A stretch of DNA of 64,000 bases. Origin: Salinimicrobium sediminilitoris (GTDB lineage Bacteria; Bacteroidota; Bacteroidia; Flavobacteriales; Flavobacteriaceae). Below the pieces are notes generated by a model. The model saw nothing but the letters and a program-made list of their open reading frames with translations, did no database searches and was not told the origin of the DNA. The stretch is from contig NZ_JAIVCC010000009.1 in NCBI RefSeq assembly GCF_020866905.1, positions 62,001-126,000 of the forward strand, read 5' to 3'. The number at the start of each line of letters is the position of its first letter. Within the stretch, counting starts at the first letter, position 1. Both the position numbers and the translations under genes were made by a program. Shown in pieces: positions 16,931-26,016 of the stretch.

Positions 16931-17677
16931 ATGAAATTACTAGAAGGAAAAAATGCTATCATCACCGGTGCCAGTAGAGGTATAGGGAAAGGAATAGCCG
17001 AAGTTTTTGCAAAACACGGGGCCAATGTCGCTTTTACATACAGCTCTTCTGCAGAAGCTGCCAATCAACTTGAGAAAGAGCTTCAGGAACTCGGGATCAA
17101 AGCAAAAGGATATAAATCTGATGCTGCCGATTTTAAGCAAGCCGAAGAACTTATTAAAAATGTACAGCAGGATTTCGGAAGTATAGATATCCTTGTCAAT
17201 AATGCCGGGATTACCAAAGATAACCTGCTAATGCGAATGAGTGAAGAGGATTTTGATAAGGTGATCGAAGTAAACCTGAAATCTGTTTTCAATATGACCA
17301 AAGCCGTGCAAAGGACTATGCTAAAACAGCGTCATGGAAGCATTATAAACATGAGTAGCGTGGTAGGCGTAAAAGGAAACGCAGGGCAGGCAAATTATGC
17401 GGCTTCAAAAGCAGGGATGATAGGCTTCTCCAAATCCATGGCTTTAGAACTTGGATCCCGTAACATACGTACCAACGTAATTGCCCCCGGATTTATTGAA
17501 ACTGAAATGACCGGAAAACTTGATGAAAAAGTTGTAGAAGGCTGGAGAGAGGCGATTCCGTTAAAACGAGGTGGTACGCCAGAGGATATTGCGAACACAT
17601 GTGTTTTCCTCGCCAGTGATCTCAGCGCCTATATTACAGGGCAGGTAATCAATGTAGATGGAGGTATGCTTACCTAA
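16931..17677 (+). CDS. fabG: 3-oxoacyl-[acyl-carrier-protein] reductase
   Basis: A 248-residue SDR protein counted from ATG 16931; the frame extends upstream to 16892, but those 13 residues are not family-like. It has the NADPH motif TGASRGIGKG, NNAGITKDNLLMRM, the catalytic Ser in NMSSVVG, YAASKAG with the catalytic Tyr and Lys, and ITGQVINVDGGML at the C-terminus. These match FabG closely rather than other SDRs. FabG reduces 3-oxoacyl-ACP in each fatty-acid elongation cycle. It is monocistronic here, with its own promoter-like box; inverted-repeat element A immediately follows. Confidence 0.93.
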   Translation: MKLLEGKNAIITGASRGIGKGIAEVFAKHGANVAFTYSSSAEAANQLEKELQELGIKAKGYKSDAADFKQAEELIKNVQQDFGSIDILVNNAGITKDNLLMRMSEEDFDKVIEVNLKSVFNMTKAVQRTMLKQRHGSIINMSSVVGVKGNAGQANYAASKAGMIGFSKSMALELGSRNIRTNVIAPGFIETEMTGKLDEKVVEGWREAIPLKRGGTPEDIANTCVFLASDLSAYITGQVINVDGGMLT

Positions 17678-17684
17678 AAATATT

Positions 17685-17824
17685 GAGAGGCTGTCTGAAA
17701 GACTTACGTCATGCTGTATTCATTTTCAGAATCTTTAAGATCTGAAATTGGAATAAAGAAAACCTGAAACTCCCGACGCTTCGGGACAGGTTGACATAAA
17801 AAAAGTTTTTCAGATTGCCTCTTT
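17685..17824. repeat. Long inverted-repeat element A (3' of fabG)
   Basis: The outer arms are GAGAGGCTGTCTGAAA (17685-17700) and TTTCAGATTGCCTCTT (about 17808-17823), matching at 14 of 16 positions. Inside is a perfect nested hairpin: AACCTG...CAGGTT enclosing TCCCGA-CGCT-TCGGGA (about 17761-17792). The right end runs into T's. The arms resemble those of elements B (47998) and C (57911). It may act as a terminator, a MITE-like insertion, or both. Confidence 0.75.
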
Positions 17825-17845
17825 CTTTTCTTAAACAAAAACTGA

Positions 17846-19876
17846 ATGCCGGCAACTACGATCTTTCTTCTCATTGGGGCTTTTCTCCTGTCGCTGGCAC
17901 TGGCATTGTTCCAGTATTTTTATAAGGCTAAAGGACGCCGCTCCAAAAATGTCATTTTTGCCACCCTACGTTTTCTTGTAATATTTGCCCTTCTTTTACT
18001 GCTCATCAATCCAAAGATCAACAGGACCGAGTACTATAATGAAAAACCAAATTTGGTCCTTGCAGTAGATAATTCTGGTTCGATTAGGGAATTTGGTGCA
18101 GGAGAGGAAGTACAGACTCTGGTAACCCAGCTTACTACTGATCCCGAACTTCAGGAAAATTTTGAAATTGAGACTTTTTCCTTCGGAAGGGATCTAAAAC
18201 CTGCCGATTCTTATGATTTTAAAGATCCTCAAACCAATCTTCCGGCTGTTTTCAATGATCTTTCCACGCTTTATGAAGGGCGCGTAGCTCCCGTTGTGCT
18301 GATTTCAGATGGAAATCAAACCTTGGGTGAGGAGTTCACCTTTGCAGCGCAGCGATTAAGTCAGCCGGTGCTTCCGGTAGTTGTGGGGGACACAGTGCGC
18401 TATCAGGATCTAAGTATTTCCAGGATCAATGTCAATAAATATGCATTTCTGAATAATCGCTTTCCGGTTGAAATCATGCTGAATTATTCAGGAGATACTT
18501 CCGTAGCGACAAGGCTGGAGATTCGAAAAGGAAATACAGTAGTTCATTCGCAACAACTATCTTTTTCTTCCGAAGATAATGCGGAAGTTGTGCGGGTAGA
18601 ACTTCCTGCCAATGCTGTAGGTGTACAAAACTTTGAGGTGCGGGTAAGAGAGCTGCCGGGCGAAAAGAATATTGTCAACAATACCCGGGAATTTGCGATG
18701 GAAGTGATCGATGAGCGAACAAAAGTCCTCATCGCATATTCTTTTTTACACCCCGATCTTGGAGCCTTCAAAAAAGCAATAGAAAGCAATCAGCAAAGGG
18801 AAGTTGAATTAAAACCAATTCCTGAAGTTTCAGATCTTGAAGAATACCAGCTCGTGATGCTTTACCAGCCCGATGCAAGGTTTAGAAGTGTGATGGAACA
18901 GTTATACGCACAAAACCGGAATTATTTTCTTATTACCGGTCCAAAGACAGACTGGAGATTCTTAAACCAACAGCAGGAGCTTTTTCAACAGGAAATCACC
19001 AACCAGCCAGAAGAATATTTCCCGGTTTGGAATGAGAATTTTAAAGCTTTTCAAACAGAGGAAATTGGCTTTTCAGATTTTCCGCCTTTGGAGGGTAATT
19101 TCGGAAATCTCAATGCTCCCGGAGCTCTTGATGTTCTGCTTTACCGGGAGGTGCAGGGCGTAGAGACGACAATGCCTCTCCTGGGAGTTACTACCGCTGG
19201 AGAATCTAAAATCGGGTTTTTATTTGGGGCAGATATATGGCGATGGAGAGGAATGAGCTTCAGGGAGACCGGTTCATTTGAAAAATTTGATGATCTTATT
19301 GGGAAGTTCGTACATTTTTTGGCTTCCGGAAGCAGGCAGGATAGGTTGGTGGTAAAACATGAACCTCTGTATAATGAAAGTGAAGAAATTATTATTAGGG
19401 CAGATTATTTTGATCAAAGCTATGAATTTGATCGCCGGGCTGCACTTGAATTGCGGGTTAAGAATAAGGAAACGGGGGAGCAACGGCAAATTCCGTTTCT
19501 GCTGAATGACAGGTCTTTTGAAGTAGATCTAAGCAGTCTTTCGGGTGGAGATTATGATTTTACCGTGAAGGTAGAAGGAGAAAATTTGTCCCGCTCCGGA
19601 AGCTTCAGAATTTTAGATTTTGATGTGGAAAAACAATTTGCACGGGCTAACCTGGAAGGTCTTCGCAATATTGCACAACTCCAGGGACAGAATCTTTATT
19701 TTCTCAATGATTTTGAGAGGCTTAAGAGTGAACTTTTATCGGCCGATTCTTATCCCACAATCCAAAAAAGCCGCAAAAACGACGTATCTTTGATCGACTG
19801 GAAATATTTACTGGGAATCATTGTTTTAGCTCTTAGTGCAGAGTGGTTTTTTCGTAAATATTTCGGTTTAATTTAA
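17846..19876 (+). CDS. Membrane protein with von Willebrand A-like domain
   Basis: A 676-residue protein. There are two N-terminal membrane helices (about 4-25 and 36-55). Next is a vWA-like domain with the MIDAS start LVLAVDNSGSIREF (DxSxS) near residue 74 and PVVLISDGNQTLGEEF. Long beta-rich regions follow, and a C-terminal helix (WKYLLGIIVLALSAEWFF) ends the protein. This layout matches BatA-like or 'vWA membrane' proteins of Bacteroidota that hold a large periplasmic region. The gene lies 21 bases before the prohibitin gene, so the two are probably co-transcribed. The exact role is unknown. Confidence 0.8.
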   Translation: MPATTIFLLIGAFLLSLALALFQYFYKAKGRRSKNVIFATLRFLVIFALLLLLINPKINRTEYYNEKPNLVLAVDNSGSIREFGAGEEVQTLVTQLTTDPELQENFEIETFSFGRDLKPADSYDFKDPQTNLPAVFNDLSTLYEGRVAPVVLISDGNQTLGEEFTFAAQRLSQPVLPVVVGDTVRYQDLSISRINVNKYAFLNNRFPVEIMLNYSGDTSVATRLEIRKGNTVVHSQQLSFSSEDNAEVVRVELPANAVGVQNFEVRVRELPGEKNIVNNTREFAMEVIDERTKVLIAYSFLHPDLGAFKKAIESNQQREVELKPIPEVSDLEEYQLVMLYQPDARFRSVMEQLYAQNRNYFLITGPKTDWRFLNQQQELFQQEITNQPEEYFPVWNENFKAFQTEEIGFSDFPPLEGNFGNLNAPGALDVLLYREVQGVETTMPLLGVTTAGESKIGFLFGADIWRWRGMSFRETGSFEKFDDLIGKFVHFLASGSRQDRLVVKHEPLYNESEEIIIRADYFDQSYEFDRRAALELRVKNKETGEQRQIPFLLNDRSFEVDLSSLSGGDYDFTVKVEGENLSRSGSFRILDFDVEKQFARANLEGLRNIAQLQGQNLYFLNDFERLKSELLSADSYPTIQKSRKNDVSLIDWKYLLGIIVLALSAEWFFRKYFGLI

Positions 19877-19897
19877 TTATAATTTTATTTACTATTT

Positions 19898-20713
19898 ATG
19901 GACAGATTGCCCAAAATTGGCCTGCCAATTCTTTTTGCAGGAATTATTTTAGTTATTCTTATTGCCAAATCTACGGTTACTATTAACTCTGGAGAAGCAG
20001 GAGTGCTTTACCAAACTTTTGGAGGCGGAGTGGTTACAGATGAACCACCACTTAGTGAAGGTTTTCACTTTGTAGCTCCCTGGAATAAAGTATTTGTTTA
20101 CGAGGTGCGTCAACAATCCCTGGATGAAAAAATGCAGGTACTTTCTTCAAATGGTTTGGAGATCAAACTTGATGCTTCAATTTGGTTTGAGCCAGATTAC
20201 GAAGATCTTGGTTTGTTACACAAAGAAAGAGGTGAGCAATACGTGCAAAGGGTTTTACAACCTGCGGTACGCTCTGCTGCCCGTGCTGTTGTTGGAAGGT
20301 ATAATCCTGAACAGCTTTACGCGAGTAAAAGAGAAGCTATACAACAGGAAATTTTTGAAGAAACTCAAAAACTACTTAAAAATCAGTATGTGCAGGTTAA
20401 TGAAGTGTTGGTACGTGACGTTTCCTTGCCCGCTACAATTAAAGAGGCTATTGAACGAAAGCTACGCCAGGAACAGGAATCATTGGAGTATGAATTTCGT
20501 TTAACGAAAGCCACACAGGAAGCTGAAAGACAACGTATTGATGCTGAAGGTAAAGCCCGTGCTAACGAGATCCTTAATGCATCTTTGACACCTCTGGTAC
20601 TTCGTGAAAAAGGTATTCAGGCCACGGTTGAGCTTGCGAAATCACCTAACGCAAAAGTGGTGGTGATTGGTTCCGGAGATGATGGAATGCCATTGATCCT
20701 GGGAAATAATTAA
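19898..20713 (+). CDS. Prohibitin/SPFH (band 7) family membrane protein
   Basis: A 271-residue protein. The N-terminal membrane helix LPILFAGIILVILIAKSTVTI leads into the SPFH domain (INSGEAGVLYQTFGGGV...GFHFVAPWNKVFVYEVRQQSLDEKMQVLSSNGLEIKLDASIWFEP). A coiled coil follows (EFRLTKATQEAERQRIDAEGKARANEIL), close to eukaryotic prohibitins. SPFH proteins form membrane rings that organise proteases or microdomains. Being co-directional with the vWA gene suggests a shared membrane function. No terminator is obvious before the his promoter. Confidence 0.92.
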   Translation: MDRLPKIGLPILFAGIILVILIAKSTVTINSGEAGVLYQTFGGGVVTDEPPLSEGFHFVAPWNKVFVYEVRQQSLDEKMQVLSSNGLEIKLDASIWFEPDYEDLGLLHKERGEQYVQRVLQPAVRSAARAVVGRYNPEQLYASKREAIQQEIFEETQKLLKNQYVQVNEVLVRDVSLPATIKEAIERKLRQEQESLEYEFRLTKATQEAERQRIDAEGKARANEILNASLTPLVLREKGIQATVELAKSPNAKVVVIGSGDDGMPLILGNN

Positions 20714-20727
20714 TTTTTATTGAATTT

Positions 20728-20760
20728 TTTGTTTTAGTTTAAAATAAAAAATTAATTTTG
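20728..20760 (+). promoter_or_regulatory. Bacteroidota-type promoter of the histidine operon
   Basis: TTTG (20728-20731), a 21-base spacer and TAATTTTG (20753-20760) fit the TTTG/TAnnTTTG consensus. The expected transcript start is only a few bases before the hisL start codon at 20768. Confidence 0.75.
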
Positions 20761-20767
20761 TCTTATA

Positions 20768-20824
20768 ATGACAGCAAAACAACTACATCATCATCATTCT
20801 CATTTATTCGCTCTTGCGAGGTGA
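20768..20824 (+). CDS. hisL: Histidine operon leader peptide
   Basis: An 18-codon frame encodes MTAKQLHHHHSHLFALAR, with five His codons in a six-codon stretch. It lies right after the his promoter and ends 27 bases before an intrinsic terminator that precedes hisG. This is the classic layout of ribosome-mediated attenuation: when charged His-tRNA is scarce, the ribosome stalls on the His run and prevents terminator formation. The antiterminator pairing could not be resolved by eye; CGCTCTTGCGAG just before the stop is one candidate strand. The start codon has no clear Shine-Dalgarno site, as is usual here. Confidence 0.9.
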   Translation: MTAKQLHHHHSHLFALAR

Positions 20825-20851
20825 GATTGATATGTGTATAATCCATATTTC

Positions 20852-20886
20852 AAAAACCCGTTTGAGCAGCTCAAGCGGGTTTTTTT
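20852..20886 (+). terminator. Attenuator terminator of the his operon
   Basis: A strong hairpin is formed by AAAAACCCG (20852-20860) and CGGGTTTTT (20876-20884), with TTGAGC-A-GCTCAA extending the stem inside. It is followed by a run of T's, between hisL and hisG. Confidence 0.9.
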
Positions 20887-20922
20887 ATTCCCTTTGGTCT
20901 GCCTGAACACAAATTTAACCAC

Positions 20923-21780
20923 ATGAACAGAATTAGAATAGCAGTACAGAAATCGGGGAGATTGCACGACGACTCCTTAAAACTTTTAAAAGATGCAGGC
21001 ATCTCTGTAGACAATGGGAGAGAACAGCTAAAAGCAGCTTCGGGTAATTTTCCTCTTGAAGTTTTTTATCTTAGAAATGGTGATATCCCTCAATACCTCA
21101 GAGACGGGGTGGTGGATGTAGCCATTATTGGGGAGAATGTTTTAATAGAAAAAGGGGACGATATTGTAACTGCCGAAAAGCTTGGCTTTTCAAAATGTCG
21201 CGTCTCCCTTGCAGTGCCCAAGTCTGCAAAATATAACGGGGTGCAGGATTTACAGGGAGCGAGGATCGCTACTTCTTATCCCAACACTGTAAAAGATTAC
21301 CTCTCTAAAAAGGGAATTACAGCCGATCTTCATATCATCAACGGTTCTGTCGAGATCGCACCCAATATTGGCCTTGCCGATGCTATTTGTGATATTGTTT
21401 CCAGTGGGAGTACACTGTTCAAGAATAATCTGAAAGAGGTGGAAGTAATGCTTCAAAGTGAAGCTGTACTGGCAGTGTCGCCACAGATCTCTTCAGAAAG
21501 AAATGAGATCCTTAAAAAACTTCAGTTTCGCATCAAGTCAGTGCTTCGTGCACGCAACTCAAAGTATATTTTAATGAATGTTCCTAATTCGAAGCTCGAT
21601 GCAGTAGTGAAGCTACTACCGGGGATGAGAAGTCCTACGGTTCTGCCTTTGGCCGAAGAAGGCTGGAGCTCACTTCACACAGTAATTTCAGAAGAGAGAT
21701 TCTGGGAGGTGATCGATGAGTTAAAGCAGAATGGAGCCGAAGGTATACTCGTTGCACCTATTGAAAAAATGGTACTATAA
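20923..21780 (+). CDS. hisG: ATP phosphoribosyltransferase (long form)
   Basis: A 285-residue protein that catalyses the first, feedback-regulated step of histidine synthesis (ATP + PRPP). The length and the C-terminal ACT-like part (about 210-285: FRIKSVLRARNSKYILMNVPNSKLDAVVKLLPGMRSPTVLPL) mark the long, hexameric HisG that needs no HisZ partner. The N-terminus RIAVQKSGRLHDDSLKLLKDAGI and GLADAICDIVSSGSTLFKNNL (the PRPP-loop region) are typical. It is the first structural gene of the his operon, with hisD starting 11 bases later. Confidence 0.97.
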   Translation: MNRIRIAVQKSGRLHDDSLKLLKDAGISVDNGREQLKAASGNFPLEVFYLRNGDIPQYLRDGVVDVAIIGENVLIEKGDDIVTAEKLGFSKCRVSLAVPKSAKYNGVQDLQGARIATSYPNTVKDYLSKKGITADLHIINGSVEIAPNIGLADAICDIVSSGSTLFKNNLKEVEVMLQSEAVLAVSPQISSERNEILKKLQFRIKSVLRARNSKYILMNVPNSKLDAVVKLLPGMRSPTVLPLAEEGWSSLHTVISEERFWEVIDELKQNGAEGILVAPIEKMVL

Positions 21781-21791
21781 AAGTCGAAAAA

Positions 21792-23090
21792 ATGAAGAAA
21801 TTTTTTGATCCTGAAAGCACTGAATGGAACTCCATTCTGGAACGACCTACACAAACGGTTGAAGATATTGAAAAAGTAGTGGAACAAATCTTCGGAGAAG
21901 TGAAAGAGCAGGGTGATGAAGCTGTGAAGAAATACTCCAAACTGTTTGATGGAAACATTTCGCCAAACCTTAAAGTAAGCGAAACCGAAATAAGTAACGC
22001 CTTATTGCAAGTCCCGGCAGAATTAAAGGCTGCCATTGATCTGGCTACAGAAAATATAAGGAAGTTCCATGCCGCCCAAATAACAGAAAGAGTAGCTGTT
22101 GAAACCGTTGACGGGGTGAATTGCTGGCAGGAAAAACGACCAATACAAAAAGTTGGCCTGTACATACCCGGAGGTACAGCTCCTTTATTCTCTACCATAT
22201 TAATGCTTGCAGTCCCGGCACAAATTGCAGGATGTAAAGAAGTGAGCCTTTGCACACCTCCTGCAAAAGATGGTTCCATCAATCCCGTGATCCTTTATAC
22301 AGCCAAACTTTGCGGCATAGAAAAGATCTACAAAGTTGGAGGTATTCAGGCAGTGGCAGCAATGACTTTTGGTACTGAAAGTATAGGCAAAGTCTTCAAA
22401 ATTTTCGGACCCGGAAATCAATATGTCACCGTGGCCAAGCAGCTTGCCACCAAATTCAATGTGGCAATCGACATGCCTGCGGGACCTTCAGAATTACTTG
22501 TGGTCGCCGATGAAACTGCCGATGCAGCTTTTGTAGCTTCCGATCTGCTTTCACAGGCAGAGCACGGAGCCGATAGTCAGGTGGTGCTGGTCTCTCTCTC
22601 CAGACAGCTTTTGGAAGAGGTAGAAAAGGAAATTGCCTCACAAATTGAAGAACTTCCGCGGAAGGAGATCGCAAAGGCAGCAATAGAGCACTCCAGGTTT
22701 ATCTACATGAGTTCTGCTGAAAAAGCATTGGAACTTATAGACGAATATGCACCGGAACATTTTATCATCTGTACCGAAAATTCTGATTTCTTCGTGGAAG
22801 GAATAAACAATGCGGGATCTGTTTTTATTGGTAATTACACGCCTGAAAGTGCCGGTGATTATGCTTCGGGTACAAACCATACTCTACCAACGAACGGTTA
22901 TGCAAAGCAATATAGCGGAGTCAACCTTGACAGCTTTACCAAGGCAATTACTTTCCAGAAGATCTCTGCGGAAGGAATTAAAAAGATTGGAAACTCCATC
23001 GAGTTAATGGCAGAAGCTGAAGGTCTCCAGGCCCACAAAAATGCGGTTACTCTAAGGTTAAACAAGCTTAAAACTTCTGGTAATGAATAG
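21792..23090 (+). CDS. hisD: Histidinol dehydrogenase
   Basis: A 432-residue protein of normal length. It oxidises histidinol to histidine in two NAD-dependent steps. Visible are LYIPGGTAPLFSTILMLAVPAQIAGC, FGPGNQYVTVAKQ, DMPAGPSELLVVAD, the zinc-site region LLSQAEHGADSQVVLV, and EHFIICTENSDFF...NYTPESAGDYASGTNHTLPTNG near the C-terminus with the catalytic His. It is third from the operon leader in order (hisL-hisG-hisD) and overlaps hisC by 8 bases. Confidence 0.97.
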   Translation: MKKFFDPESTEWNSILERPTQTVEDIEKVVEQIFGEVKEQGDEAVKKYSKLFDGNISPNLKVSETEISNALLQVPAELKAAIDLATENIRKFHAAQITERVAVETVDGVNCWQEKRPIQKVGLYIPGGTAPLFSTILMLAVPAQIAGCKEVSLCTPPAKDGSINPVILYTAKLCGIEKIYKVGGIQAVAAMTFGTESIGKVFKIFGPGNQYVTVAKQLATKFNVAIDMPAGPSELLVVADETADAAFVASDLLSQAEHGADSQVVLVSLSRQLLEEVEKEIASQIEELPRKEIAKAAIEHSRFIYMSSAEKALELIDEYAPEHFIICTENSDFFVEGINNAGSVFIGNYTPESAGDYASGTNHTLPTNGYAKQYSGVNLDSFTKAITFQKISAEGIKKIGNSIELMAEAEGLQAHKNAVTLRLNKLKTSGNE

Positions 23091-24129
23091 GGATTTTAAC
23101 CTGGAACGCCTGGTGCGACCGAATGTTCTGAAAATGAAGCCGTACTCCTCGGCAAGGGACGAGTATAAAACAGACGGCCGAAAAATGACATTTTTGGATG
23201 CCAACGAAAATCCTTTTGACAACGGTGTAAACCGTTATCCCGATCCGCAGCAAGGGAAGGTAAAGGAGGTGCTTGCCTCTCAAAAAGGGCTTTCCACAGC
23301 ACAAATTTTGCTTGGGAATGGCAGTGATGAAGTGCTGGATTTGATCTTTAGAGGCTTTTGTCGCCCTCAGATCGATAATGTGATCACTTTGCCTCCCACT
23401 TACGGGATGTATAAAGTTTTGGCGGGGTTGAATGAAGTTGAAGACAGGGAAGTGGTATTGAAACAGGATTTTCAGCCTGATGTGGATAGTATCCTTCAAA
23501 AAGTTGATGATCAGACGAAAATTATTTTTCTCTGCTCGCCAAATAATCCAACCGGAAACTCTTTTTCGGAAACTTCCGTAGAGCGAATCCTGAAAAACTT
23601 CAATGGCTTGGTAGTTATTGACGAAGCTTATATTGACTTTTCAGCTGAAAGAAGTTGGTTGGAGCGGCTTCAGGAATTTCCAAACCTGGTGATCACCCAA
23701 ACCCTTTCAAAAGCTTATGGGCAGGCCGGAATTCGCCTTGGGAGCTGCTATGCTTCCGAAGAAATTATAAAAATTCTCAATAAAATAAAGCCGCCATACA
23801 ATGTAAATGAGCTTACGCAGAAAAAGGCAATGGCGCGGCTAGAAAATCCGGGAGTTGTGGAGAAAGAGGTGGAACTTATCCTGCAAGAAAGAGAAAAGCT
23901 ACGTACTCACCTTTCAAAAATGACATTTGTAAAGGAGATTTTTCCATCAGACGCCAATTTTTTATTGGTTAGGGTGGATGACGCGAATAAAAAATATGAG
24001 GAGTTACTCCGGGCGGGCGTGGTAGTGCGCAACCGAAGCAGCCAGGAATTGTGTGAAAATACCTTAAGATTTACGGTGGGAACCCCCGAAGAAAACAATC
24101 AATTACTTGAGATTTTAAAGCAACTTTAA
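23083..24129 (+). CDS. hisC: Histidinol-phosphate aminotransferase
   Basis: A 348-residue PLP enzyme, fold type I. It transaminates imidazole acetol phosphate to histidinol phosphate. Motifs are [54 protein letters not shown], and [14 protein letters not shown] with the PLP Lys. The start ATG lies inside the end of hisD, suggesting translational coupling, and hisB starts 2 bases after its stop. A CAAAAATGACATTTTTG-like palindrome occurs at 23180 and a variant at 23915 within the gene. Confidence 0.96.
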   Translation: MNRDFNLERLVRPNVLKMKPYSSARDEYKTDGRKMTFLDANENPFDNGVNRYPDPQQGKVKEVLASQKGLSTAQILLGNGSDEVLDLIFRGFCRPQIDNVITLPPTYGMYKVLAGLNEVEDREVVLKQDFQPDVDSILQKVDDQTKIIFLCSPNNPTGNSFSETSVERILKNFNGLVVIDEAYIDFSAERSWLERLQEFPNLVITQTLSKAYGQAGIRLGSCYASEEIIKILNKIKPPYNVNELTQKKAMARLENPGVVEKEVELILQEREKLRTHLSKMTFVKEIFPSDANFLLVRVDDANKKYEELLRAGVVVRNRSSQELCENTLRFTVGTPEENNQLLEILKQL

Positions 24130-24131
24130 GC

Positions 24132-25268
24132 ATGAAAAAAGTATTATTTATAGATCGTGACGGTACAATTGTGCTGGAGCCGGAAGATTTTCAACTTGAC
24201 AATTTTGAAAAACTGGAATTTTATCCCGGAGCTTTCCAATACCTGTCAAAAATAGCACAGGAGCTGGATTTTGAGCTGGTGATGGTAACCAACCAGGATG
24301 GATTAGGAACAAATTCGTTTCCGGAAGACACTTTCTGGCCGGTGCTGAATTTCATTCTTAAAGCGTTTGAAAATGAGGGCGTGAAGTTTTCTGAAGTGAT
24401 CATCGACCGGACTTTCCCTGAAGATAAGGCTCCAACAAGAAAACCGGGAACAGGATTACTGCAAGCTTATTTCGATCCTGAAAAATACGATCTGGAAAAT
24501 TCATTTGTTCTTGGTGACCGGCTTACAGACATGGAACTTGCGAAGAACCTGGGAGGAAAGGGAATTTTTATTACTGGACATGAAGACCTGGGGAGTAACG
24601 AGATTTCTGTAAAAAAGGAGGAGCTTAATAAGGTTATTCAGCTGGAAACAAATAGCTGGAAAGATATCTACGAATTCCTGAAACTTAAGGAACGCACTGC
24701 TAACATTAGCAGGAAAACCAATGAAACCGATATTAATATTTACCTCAATCTTGACGGCACCGGGAAAAGTACCATTGATACGGGAATCAAGTTTTTTGAC
24801 CACATGTTGGACCAGATTGCGCGTCACGGTCAAATGGACCTTGAGATTGCAGTAAAGGGAGATCTGGAGGTAGATGAGCACCACACCATAGAAGATACTG
24901 CCATCGCTTTAGGGGAAGTCTTTTCAAAAGCATTAGGTAACAAACTGGGGATCGAACGTTATGGTTTTGCATTGCCAATGGATGACTGCCTGGCGCAGGT
25001 GGCTATTGATTTTGGCGGAAGGAACTGGCTGGTTTGGGAAGCAGAATTTAAAAGGGAAATGATTGGAGGCATGCCTACAGAAATGTTCTACCACTTCTTC
25101 AAATCCTTTACCGATGGAGCAAAAGCAAACCTGAACATAAAAGCTGAAGGTACCAATGAACACCACAAGATTGAAGCTATTTTCAAGGCTTTTGCGAAAG
25201 CAATAAAAGTGGCGGTAAAAAGAGATCCCGATAAAATGATCCTGCCGTCAACAAAGGGAATGCTTTAA
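24132..25268 (+). CDS. hisB: Bifunctional histidinol-phosphatase / imidazoleglycerol-phosphate dehydratase
   Basis: A 378-residue HisNB fusion. Residues 1-165 are a HAD phosphatase ([34 protein letters not shown]). Residues 185-378 are the dehydratase ([75 protein letters not shown]), which has the paired HHxxE metal motifs. In the HAD part, the Cys/His zinc loop of enterobacterial HisN is replaced by [16 protein letters not shown], which has no Cys. The fusion performs steps 6 and 8 of the pathway. Confidence 0.96.
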   Translation: MKKVLFIDRDGTIVLEPEDFQLDNFEKLEFYPGAFQYLSKIAQELDFELVMVTNQDGLGTNSFPEDTFWPVLNFILKAFENEGVKFSEVIIDRTFPEDKAPTRKPGTGLLQAYFDPEKYDLENSFVLGDRLTDMELAKNLGGKGIFITGHEDLGSNEISVKKEELNKVIQLETNSWKDIYEFLKLKERTANISRKTNETDINIYLNLDGTGKSTIDTGIKFFDHMLDQIARHGQMDLEIAVKGDLEVDEHHTIEDTAIALGEVFSKALGNKLGIERYGFALPMDDCLAQVAIDFGGRNWLVWEAEFKREMIGGMPTEMFYHFFKSFTDGAKANLNIKAEGTNEHHKIEAIFKAFAKAIKVAVKRDPDKMILPSTKGML

Positions 25269-25313
25269 TAGACGTGAGATGTTAGATATGAGATTTTAGA
25301 ATTGAGATATGAG
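25269..25313 (+). repeat. Word-like repeat in hisB-hisH spacer
   Basis: The spacer is made of variants of GATATGAGAT / ATTGAGATATGAG. The same words occur inverted at about 26835-26870 (CTCAATTCTCATATCTCAAATCT). The hisH start codon lies inside the last unit. Confidence 0.6.
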
Positions 25314-25917
25314 TATTGAGAGTAAAATAGCTTCTGAGAAAATAGTAATTATTGACTACGGAGCCGGAAATATACAAAGTATAAAATTTGCTTTGGAGAG
25401 GCTTGGCTATGAAGGAATTTTGAGTCACGATGCAGAAGAAATTAAGTCAGCAGATAAGGTGATCTTTCCGGGAGTGGGAGAGGCGAGTTCGGCGATGAGA
25501 AAGCTGAAAAGTACAGGGCTGGATAAATTGATTCCGCAATTGAAGCAGCCGGTGCTGGGAATTTGTCTGGGCATGCAACTCATGTGCAATCGATCTGAAG
25601 AAGGAGAAACTGAAGGCCTCGGAATTTTTGATGTAGATGTGGTCCATTTTGAAAAAACCTTAAAAGTGCCGCATATTGGCTGGAACCGGATAAAGGACCT
25701 GAAAACTGATCTTTTCAAAGGCATTAAAGAAAATGAGTTTGTTTATCTGGTGCACAGTTTTTACGCTCCTGTTTGTTCTAAAACCATAGCTAAATGCGAC
25801 TACGGAGTCAATTATTCTTCTGCTTTAAAAAAAGATAATTTTCACGGAGTACAATTCCACCCGGAGAAGAGTAGCAGTGCAGGAGAGAAAATTCTGGAAA
25901 ACTTTCTAAAAATTTGA
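25309..25917 (+). CDS. hisH: Imidazole glycerol phosphate synthase, glutaminase subunit
   Basis: A 202-residue class I glutamine amidotransferase. It feeds ammonia to HisF. Visible are IVIIDYGAGNIQSI, FPGVGEASSAM, the nucleophile in LGICLGMQLMC, and the HxE pair in FHGVQFHPEKSS. Family members usually begin directly at KIVIIDYGAGN; here about 11 extra residues (MSIESKIASEK) come from the repeat-like spacer, which supplies the only ATG. Their effect is probably neutral. Confidence 0.95.
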   Translation: MSIESKIASEKIVIIDYGAGNIQSIKFALERLGYEGILSHDAEEIKSADKVIFPGVGEASSAMRKLKSTGLDKLIPQLKQPVLGICLGMQLMCNRSEEGETEGLGIFDVDVVHFEKTLKVPHIGWNRIKDLKTDLFKGIKENEFVYLVHSFYAPVCSKTIAKCDYGVNYSSALKKDNFHGVQFHPEKSSSAGEKILENFLKI

Positions 25918-26016
25918 AGATTTGAAAATGTGAGGATTTGAAGATTTTTGACTGTTCGTATCAGGTCGAGGTGACAATCACTTTTGCTCAATACTCACTA
26001 CTAAATACTAACTACT
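25918..26016 (+). repeat. Low-complexity spacer between hisH and hisA
   Basis: This has ATTTGAAGATTTGAAAATG / GATTTGAAGATTT units, a REP-like ATCAGGTCGAGGTGACAA, then CACTACTAAATACTAACTACT directly before the hisA ATG. No gene is seen. Confidence 0.55.
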
